DNA from: Rhizopus sp. PT2906
Taxonomy: Eukaryota; Mucoromycota; Mucoromycetes; Mucorales; Rhizopodaceae
Reading direction: 5' to 3'
NCBI GenBank assembly: GCA_025529335.1
Contig: JAMYHX010000314.1
Coordinates: forward strand, 1-50,286
Length of the DNA stretch: 50,286 bases
The notes under the pieces are model-generated. The model made no database searches. It saw only the letters and a program-made list of their open reading frames with translations, and had not been told where the DNA came from. Positions 43,604 through 50,286 of the stretch are shown piece after piece; position 1 is the stretch's first letter; each line of letters opens with the position of its first letter. The position numbers and the translations under genes are program-made.

Positions 43604-44031
43604 TAACCTCAGTCTTTGAATAAATATGTGTAAAAAGCCTAATGTTTTTCCAGAAATAAAATACCAAAACCTATTACGTCTCTTTATTCAACTTTTTTTC
43701 ATATTCACTATTTTTATCCTAAAGTGCATTTAAATAAGGGAACTTTGATAAAAGCTCCAAAATGCGCAACAGTTGACGTACTATCATTATATCTCGAGCC
43801 GTATTTTGTTTAAACTTACATCTAAAAAAATTATTAAGAGAAGTAATAAAGCTCGTCCTTTCTCCTAAAAGATGATCAAAGTTTTCATCATTAAACGTTG
43901 GACGATTAAAATAGCTTTCAACTTTGTTGTTTTAAATGACGTCCTGGTCTACGCAGATCGCTTATAGTGGAAATGGACTATAGACCATTGAACTCCGATT
44001 TTCACTCTTAGTGCTAGTCCCAAAAAAAAAA
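43604..44031. other. intergenic region between GPD1 and the Mgr3-like gene
   Basis: It holds the GPD1 3' region (AATAAAATACC near 43656) and AT-rich sequence, with a run of 11 A immediately before the ATG at 44032. No gene seen. Confidence 0.5.
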
Positions 44032-45375
44032 ATGCAGAGTTCTTCATTTAAAATGTCATTGTATAGATTCTTTAGACCTAACCTTGTATCGCGTCTGAAT
44101 GTGCAACCACGAGTTTCAGTAAGCCCATCGCTATTTCAGCGTTCTCGTTATGCAACCAGACAACGACCAGCACCACCACCACCACCAGGCCAAACCAGAA
44201 CTATACACATTCACCCCTTACCCTTAGCACTTATGGGCTTTGCTGTAGTATGTCTTGGAGTTGGGCTCTATAACCATTTCACTTCCGATGTTCAAAAGTA
44301 CCCAGCCACTATTCGTCAGTCTCTTCGAAAGGCACTTTATTATCAGCAAGACAAAGATCTAAATCTGGCACTAAAGTACTTTGATGAAGCACTCACTCAA
44401 GCACTTGAATCACCAGAACTAGAAAAGAATGGCGCGCCTTTAACTGGTATTATGATACAGCTTGGTACGCTTCAAGAACGTATGGGGAAGCTAGCGGACG
44501 CTCGACGCACCTTGACACTTGCTCTACGCCACCTGTTGGGTTTGGAAAATGATGCGTCCAAGAAACTGCCCAGTGAGGCTGTTTTTGAAGTCGATCTGAA
44601 TAGTCTTCCTTCAATTGAGCAGAGGAAGGCAGTAGGTATTGCCCAAAAGCTGGGAGACATCACATCGGCTATGAAAATGGATCAAGAGGCAGAAAAGTGG
44701 TATACATGGTCAGTAGAGCACTTGCTCACAGTATCTTCAAAACCAGTCTCAGAGTATGACGATACGAATCAAGTCATCTTTGACGCAGAACACATGCCCT
44801 CCTGGTTGACCAAGACCGACATTGGTGCTGCTCTCGAAGCATTGGGGACCTTTTATGCGTCAAGAAATAAACCAAGGTAGGGTCATAAAGCAGTGAAAGA
44901 AAAGTAAATCTGATATACCTTAGTTTGGCGATCCATCTTTATATGCGAGCACTCACTTTAAGTGGACTGCATTCCTGCCAGTCAGCGGTTTTAATGAATA
45001 ATTTAGCAGAAGCTTATGCCAGCATGGGTCAATATGAAGAAGCCAAAGTGTGGGGGCAGAAAGGTTTAGATATCGCACAGAATCCAAATACAAAAAAGTT
45101 AGAAAAAGATGGCAAGTTGTGTGATTACACATGTGGTGTCCTACTCTTCAATATGGGCATGCTTTTTGAGGTAAGTATACTCTTTTCGCTGCAAGAGGCT
45201 ATAGATTACTTATATAAAATATTAGCAAACCAAAGATAAGGCAAAAGCTATTCACTTTTATAACAGTGCCCGTAATCATGGACGTGAGCATAAACAGGCG
45301 GAATGCATATTAGAAGCAGATCGCGCAATAAGACGCATCGAATTTGAGTCACAACGAGACAACACTTCGTTATAG
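44032..45375 (+). CDS. mitochondrial inner-membrane TPR protein, Mgr3-like
   Basis: Exons are 44032-44876, 44924-45170 and 45226-45375; 413 residues (406 from the second Met at 44053). The N-terminus is Arg/Ser-rich and lacks acidic residues (MSLYRFFRPNLVSRLNVQPR), a probable mitochondrial presequence. A poly-Pro stretch (RPAPPPPPGQ) and one membrane helix (PLALMGFAVVCLGVGLYNHF) follow. TPR-like helices then run to the end (SLRKALYYQQDKDLNLALKY; LMNNLAEAYASMGQYEEAKV; AKAIHFYNSARNHGREHKQA). This layout matches yeast Mgr3, an adaptor of the i-AAA protease Yme1. TTC19-like or Fmp-type TPR proteins are alternatives. The family call rests on topology plus the LRKALYY...D...AL...F.EAL first repeat. 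Confidence 0.75.
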
Positions 45376-45613
45376 ACGAGCTGTAACCAAAGTCTATATA
45401 TGCAAATAAATATCCTTGCTTATGCTAAAACAATATATACTTTTAGTTATACACATTTGACATTTAAATGACATCTTTAGAAAAAAGATATTCACACCTC
45501 TTGTTTGAGACTTTCAAAAAAAAAGTTTATTTTTGCCTATATAGCTCGTATAGAATATTTCATAAGCACCGCTTCTTTGGATATAGCTTTTATTGCCACA
45601 CGTAAAAGTCCAC

Positions 45614-46632
45614 CTATTGTTTGTACTTGACTTCAAGATGCTTGGAAAGGAAAGCCGTATATTCAGTGTCAACCTGGTTCATGAAGTTCAAGATAGAAGT
45701 TTCATGCACCATGTCAACTTCTTCTGTCGAAACGGAGAAAGCTTCACTCAATGGGGCTTTGTCTTTCCAACCAGCCATTTGCGAAACCAGATCATGATCT
45801 ATCTTGCTTGGGAAATTAGACATTGCTTTACTTTCTATAGTATCATAAGCAGGTGCAATATCAAAGTCGAAACCGGTAACGAAAGGTGAATAGTAATTTA
45901 TCTTTTTAGGTAATTCGTGTTCTGGCATAAAAGGTGATCCAAGATTCGAATCAGCGCCACTGTCATGGTCACTAAATAGTGGAAAATCCTCCTGTTCTAA
46001 TTGAGAGTGATTGGAGAAGAGCGATATGGGAGAAACCACAATACTTGGAGAAGACGCCTTATCGCTCTCGCTATCTCTTGCGTCTTTATTTGAGAAGGAA
46101 CGAAGAACAGTTTCAATATGAATAGGTAAAGGGTTTTGACTAATTACAGCCTCTTGTTTATCATTCTCGGAAACGACAGTATCCACTATAAGATGCTGAT
46201 GGTTTGATCCGCTGCTGCCTGAGCTTGAATCATTAGCGTTGCCTGATTTCCGTGTTACCAATGGCAAGCGTATTTGATCGCGATGATGGTATCTGCGTTC
46301 AGTTTTCTTACTCTCTTTTTTTTCACCAGGAGTATGCTCTCTCTGATTGATAGCCTTAGTATCAGAGACTGAAGGATGAGCAACCATTGTGATGTATATC
46401 TTGCACCATTGGAGTATCAACAGTGTATTCTAGAATAAATTTAGATTATCTTGTTCAGTGAAATCATACACACTCCCTCTTGCATCCCTATGACCCGGAT
46501 ACTTTCCTTTCCCATGAATTCTCCCCAAATTGGATAAAGGCTTACCATGATAAAGTAATACAAGACTGCAAACAAAGCACAGAAGGAATAGAGCAGAATA
46601 TTTCTGACTCGAGTATTTGAATTACGAAACAT
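45614..46632 (-). CDS. membrane-anchored protein with acidic Ser-rich tail, unknown
   Basis: Exons 46546-46632 and 45614-46429 give 300 residues. A short basic N-terminus (MFRNSNTRVRN) leads into a long apolar stretch (ILLYSFCALFAVLYYFIM, then NTLLILQWCKIYITM) that could form one or two membrane spans. The remaining 250 residues are hydrophilic: a His/Arg cluster (KKTERRYHHRDQIR), a Ser/Gly run (SSSGSSGS) and acidic Ser/Pro-rich segments. An in-frame cryptic exon inside the intron (GMQEGVCMISLNKI) would end with a stop. No family recognised. The stop codon converges with the Mgr3-like gene at 238 bp. Confidence 0.65.
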
Positions 46633-47093
46633 TGCTTGTAGCTATTTAGGGATCGAATATGATGCGTAGGAACAAAGTAGAAAAAAAGGAAGAGTGTAAA
46701 AAACAAGAGAGAAAGAGAGAAAAGAGAAAAAGATTTTTTGGTAAAAAGAAACACATATTTATACAAGTATATAAACTAACCTCTGCTTCCTGCTTCTGTC
46801 CTGTCCTTTACACCTCTTGTGTCTCGCTTTGTCTCCGAGAAGTACAATTTTGAAAGGCGAGTTCCATTTATGGTTAATTGACATTATTGTGTATAATCAA
46901 GACAAAGGGGATAGGTGTAAGCTTCTTATTACCACATTGAGGCTCCTTTATGGTAGCCTTTTGTCTTTTATGCAACTCAGCAATAATTCTGATAAAATAG
47001 AAAATTCCTTCCAATACAAATATTTTACCTTTTGTTACAGCTGTTTTTAATTTTATTAAGAAAAAAATATCAATGAGTTTGCGTTGAAATATG
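46633..47093. other. spacer between two minus-strand genes
   Basis: A/G-rich promoter-like sequence (GAGAAAGAGAGAAAAGAG near 46709) immediately upstream of the membrane-protein gene, then AT-rich sequence. No gene seen. Confidence 0.5.
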
Positions 47094-47971
47094 TTAGATT
47101 GAAAATGAATAGAATGATTCATCAGCGCCCAATAAGTCTAAACGGAATGAAAATTAGGTCTCTCTTTGTAAGCCCTTTAGTAACACGTTTACTTACCTGA
47201 TAGTTCTTGATCTGTGATTATACTAAAACTGTCTTGATGATAATGATTAAATACGGTTCCTCTGATGTCAGCACATGTATGATGTTGAAGCCAATTGGTT
47301 ATAAAATCATTTTCTTGTTCGATGCCAAATGAAAGGTTTTTCGTAAGCATACCGGAACCAATTTGCAGTAGAGGCACCTCATCACACTTTACTTTTTTCT
47401 CTTCTTTTAAAATAGCTGTAGTATCCGCATGATTATCACTATTACTGCAGCTACTCACTGTACTGTCATTACTACAGCTACTGCTATTGCAATTTTGGTC
47501 ATCATTGCTGTTACAGGCAGTGGCGGTAATGATCGGCGAAGTTGCCATGCTTTCTATTTGAACATTTGTTTTATTGTATGATGCTTCTTGTTTTGATTTC
47601 ATGCTAATTAATTGTTGATGTGGATTAAATACTTTATCATAAATGAATAAATCATGAGGTTTGTTTGACTGAATGAGTGCTTCCATTAGATTATATGTAA
47701 CACGAATCATATTATCTTTTAACCGCTGGCTAATTAACTGAATATTCTCATCATCATATTGGTCTTTATCTCCTTGGGAATAAACAGCTGGAGGATTACT
47801 CCAGTCATCTTTACTGTTCTTACTTTTGATTGAAGGTTCCTGAATCTGCTTTGATTTTCTCTTCCTATGATCATTGCACTCCAAGGACATTGATTTTCTT
47901 TTTCGCTTGTTTATATAATTACTACTGATACAATGCTTTTCTAACAGCTTTGCAGAACTACCATAATTCAT
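47094..47971 (-). CDS. basic, Ser/Asn-rich nuclear-type protein, unknown
   Basis: Exons 47197-47971 and 47094-47137 give 272 residues from the first clear ATG (MNYGSSAKLLEKHCISSNYI). Two basic clusters (NKRKRKS and DHRKRKSKQ) look like a bipartite nuclear signal. A helical segment (NIQLISQRLKDNMIRVTYNL, then MEALIQ), a Cys/Ser/Asn-rich low-complexity part and an acidic-aromatic end (DLLGADESFYSFSI) follow. Upstream in frame the sequence reads SASDKENVRP, containing a KEN-type degron triplet, so a further 5' exon is likely beyond 48000. The family is not recognised; a transcription or cell-cycle regulator is conceivable but unproven. Confidence 0.6.
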
Positions 47972-49108
47972 AGGTCTCACATTTTCTTTATCGCTAGCGC
48001 TGTAATGAATAATTAGTACCAGTGTTTGTACTATGTTCCCATGGCAACATTACATATTTATCATGGTATAAATGAAATATTAATAAATGGAGTTTTTCGG
48101 TGGATATGAATAAACAAACAAGAGACAAATATGAGAAGAAGGAAAAAAATAAACCTTTTTATTTTAGTTTTTCGAAGGGGAAATGAGATTCAAAAAAACA
48201 ATCCCAGCATTGTCAACTAAAGAAAGGTAAATTAAACGCCCCTCAATCCTACTCTAGGCCTATGCATTACTATCGAGTCTATGTAGTACGAGCCCATCAA
48301 CAAATTGCGCAGCCATCCTTTTTCATATAATAAGATACATGTCATATAAAGAACTAAGGTGATGTAAAATCTGTCTATGATACAGTCAATAGCAGAAAGG
48401 GGGAACCGTCGTGATGTAATGGGATAAAAGCTAAATACTATTAATTAATCAATACAGACAATTTCTGTTATTTATATAGGTACAATGATGAAGCAGCTAT
48501 ATGCAAATCTAAGCTGATGAAAATCTTAATAGACGGATGGTCTGAAATGGCTACTATTTTATAGAATAAAGCAAGAACTACATATATCGCTTGTTCTCTC
48601 TTCTATTTGTATATTTGTGCTCTATTTATTAAGCTATAGAATAGTGTGATATTCAAACAAACAAATAAAGTAGTTTAAAGTATAAATAACAACCACGTAA
48701 CCTTTAATAGAGCTGCGGGTTATATCATTTCATTATCTGTTTATGTTGCTTCATTATATATTCAATAACCTTTATCCTTTTTGATAGGCTACTAATAACT
48801 AATGCAATGCATCCTTTTTCTATTCCCACTTACTGGAAAGCTATTTGGACAAGTTAGATTATTGGGCTATGTTTAGCAGGTTGTTTATTAGATAAGCTGG
48901 GTACTCTATTATAAGATTATACTCAAGCTATTATAATGATTTACCTTCCTGAACATATCACATAGACAAGTAACAAAAGATGTATCTCTTTATTCCTTTG
49001 TTTTTGTATCGCTGGAAGCTGGGCAATGGGGCAAGAATAGGACATCGGACGGACGGGGTGACGAAAAGCAATTTTGCAGCCAGGCAAAGTTGCCAATAGC
49101 CATCATAT
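47972..49108. other. gene-poor AT-rich region
   Basis: No chained exons found. A diverged direct repeat is visible between about 48899-48947 and 49591-49640, sharing CTATTATAATGATT and a preceding TAAGAT. The rest is dispersed A/T runs. Confidence 0.45.
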
Positions 49109-49380
49109 TCATCTTCTCGATAGATGGTGACTAAGGATTAACGGTTGACCTGCTTGTTGATCCATGTAAACGTCAGGCAATGATGTACTTTGTTCTATTA
49201 GACCGTTGATGCATTGTTGGTGTGCTGGTAAATAATTTATAGTTTTTTTTTTTTTAACCAGAGCATCAATATGACTGCATAAATGCAACCATTTGGATTA
49301 CAGAAACAGCTTAGTCTTACCAGCATATTCCTTCTTTGAGTACGTGTAGAGAACGGCAGCGGCCTTGTTTGCAAATCCTG
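49109..49380 (-). CDS. two-exon C-terminal fragment, unknown
   Basis: Pieces 49321-49380 (GFANKAAAVLYTYSKKEYAA) and 49109-49224 (HQQCINGLIEQSTSLPDVYM, then DQQAGQPLILSHHLSRR and stop) join in phase at gtaaga...tttaccag. Both look like genuine protein. A different frame in the first piece (LEDVETTCSSKDLMPLSRIC) is also open, so the model is uncertain. Upstream to 49900 I found no further exon or start codon, suggesting a partial copy or missed small exons. No family recognised. Confidence 0.35.
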
Positions 49381-50006
49381 CTCAATGGCATCAGATCTTT
49401 GGAAGAACACGTTGTTTCTACGTCCTCTAATACGTAGATTTTTTCATTGTGGAGATTATCGATCCAATAAATGTCATTCAAAATTGAACAGTTTGAGTTT
49501 TATAGGAGAGGTTTAATGTGGCCATTGAGTGTGATTATAATTCTTTTCTTCTTATTCTCGTTTCATGTATGATAAAGGATAAAAACTAGAATGTATGCTC
49601 TACTGTAAGATAATATTCCACCTATTATAATGATTCATGTCATCATACATATTAGTTTTCTTAGTTTTGCTACTGCGACATCTGAATTAAAAGATGATGT
49701 TATCATTTGTGAGAAGGTAATCATTCACTTATACTCTATAAGAAAAAAAAAAAACAATGGCTGTCTAACGAACATGTCATTCCTTACAAAGTAGATAATA
49801 AGATACAATTACTCTAATTCAAAAAAAGATTAGCCACATACTGTACCAATCACACAATGTCAGTGATATCTCCAGAAAGTAGGAAAGATTACAACTAGAG
49901 AAAGTCAGTATTTACATAATCACCTCCGGCTACCTAGTCATAACAATGAAGCCATCACCAACCAAATGTCATCGTCATTTTTTGCAGGTAAGTGAACAGA
50001 AAAGAA
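49381..50006. other. AT-rich spacer
   Basis: No supported gene. It contains the second arm of the diverged direct repeat (49591-49640) and short purine runs. Confidence 0.45.
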
Positions 50007-50034
50007 CACGTGATAATCACATGACACGCACGTG
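50007..50034. promoter_or_regulatory. E-box cluster: CACGTG, CACATG, CACGTG
   Basis: Three CAnnTG boxes fall within 28 bp (50007-50012, 50018-50023, 50029-50034), two of them the perfect CACGTG palindrome followed by AT. The cluster lies 50 bp upstream of the tRNA-like gene. CACGTG is the site expected for Cbf1/Myc-type bHLH factors such as the one encoded at 20 kb. Confidence 0.6.
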
Positions 50035-50083
50035 ATTTTTAAATTTGTTTATATAAATATAAACTCATAATAAAAATGTGTGA

Positions 50084-50156
50084 GGGGCTATGGCCCAATG
50101 GATAAGGCGTCTTCCTACGAATCAGGAGATTCCAGGTTCGACCCCTGGTAGCCTCA
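50084..50156 (+). tRNA. tRNA-Arg(ACG)-like gene, anticodon stem irregular
   Basis: The acceptor stem pairs GGGGCTA with TAGCCTC (one G-U), followed by discriminator A. The D arm, GCCC...GGC, contains a perfect box A (TGGCCCAATGG). The T arm CCAGG-TTCGACC-CCTGG is perfect and box B is GGTTCGACCCC. The length of 73 and the order match fungal tRNA-Arg. With loop CTACGAA the anticodon is ACG (inosine-34, reading CGN Arg), but the stem TCTTC/TCAGG pairs at only three of five positions. A shifted stem TTCCT/AGGAG pairs at all five but gives a loop ACGAATC lacking U33. No intron is seen. Confidence 0.78.
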
Positions 50157-50164
50157 CATCATTA

Positions 50165-50170
50165 TTTTTT
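50165..50170 (+). terminator. RNA polymerase III T-run terminator
   Basis: TTTTTT begins 9 bp after the tRNA discriminator base, in the expected position for pol III termination. Confidence 0.75.
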
Positions 50171-50286
50171 ATCTCCTGTATGCGGAGTTTTAAAACAACG
50201 AATAGGATGTGTCATACTTTTATTCCGCTTTTAGTATGTTACATAATATTCCTTTTTGACTCTATTGTGATAAGATAATAACAGCA

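Noticed and set aside
1..50286. CRISPR arrays, bacterial operons, riboswitches or prophage genes.
   Set aside because: The window is eukaryotic, with introns in nearly every gene. I saw no regularly spaced short repeats or bacterial-type gene order.

Overview
The window looks like nuclear DNA of an early-diverging filamentous fungus, most likely Mucoromycota (Mucorales-type). It is AT-rich, with short GT-AG introns (mostly about 45-60 bp, many per gene), tight gene spacing, N-T-rich low complexity between genes, and a background of decayed elements (a Fanzor/TnpB-like relic, retroelement scraps, terminal-inverted-repeat elements, and members of an orphan family that I associate with Mucorales). 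No annotation was available, so every exon join was worked out by eye from reading frame, splice consensus and family conservation. Coordinates should be good to the base where phases close, but they are predictions.

Layout. 0-2.3 kb: no gene seen. 2.3-4.7 kb: a three-exon TEN1-like telomere protein followed in tandem by serine palmitoyltransferase subunit 2 (LCB2). 4.7-9.7 kb: an accessory island with a degenerate minus-strand coding relic, a 298-bp inverted-repeat element (copy 1), a truncated orphan-family gene, a broken Fanzor/TnpB C-terminus and a 40-A tract. 9.7-17.8 kb: a dense housekeeping block with NMN adenylyltransferase, an N-myristoylation-type methyltransferase, TBC1D20/Gyp8 RabGAP (minus), GPI transamidase PIG-T and mitochondrial pyruvate dehydrogenase kinase. 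20.0-21.3 kb: a bHLH factor with long gene-free flanks. 23.6-28.6 kb: a coiled-coil phosphoprotein-like gene (minus), quinolinate phosphoribosyltransferase, an XLF/Nej1-like NHEJ factor and two small minus-strand genes.

28.9-33.2 kb: a second accessory island with copy 2 of the 298-bp element, a small exon-structured fragment, nested inverted repeats around a gag-like relic, and a frameshifted orphan-family gene carrying a PD...ExK signature. 33.5-36.3 kb: a universal stress protein, a small gene and an alpha-arrestin. 36.3-38.5 kb: small, poorly resolved genes. 38.5-45.4 kb: mitochondrial rRNA dimethyladenosine transferase (TFB1M type), a PalC-like BRO1 protein, NAD-dependent glycerol-3-phosphate dehydrogenase and an Mgr3-like mitochondrial TPR protein. 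45.6-48.0 kb: two unrecognised minus-strand genes. 48.0-50.3 kb: gene-poor, ending in an E-box cluster and a tRNA-Arg-like gene with a poorly paired anticodon stem.

Functionally this is ordinary eukaryotic gene order rather than an operon. Recurring themes are NAD metabolism (two biosynthetic enzymes plus an NAD-dependent dehydrogenase), ER/membrane lipid work (LCB2, PIG-T, TBC1D20, arrestin, PalC) and DNA-end biology (TEN1-like, XLF-like). The strongest unusual signals are the Fanzor relic, the paired orphan-family copies with a nuclease-like motif, and the chimeric-ended 298-bp repeat.
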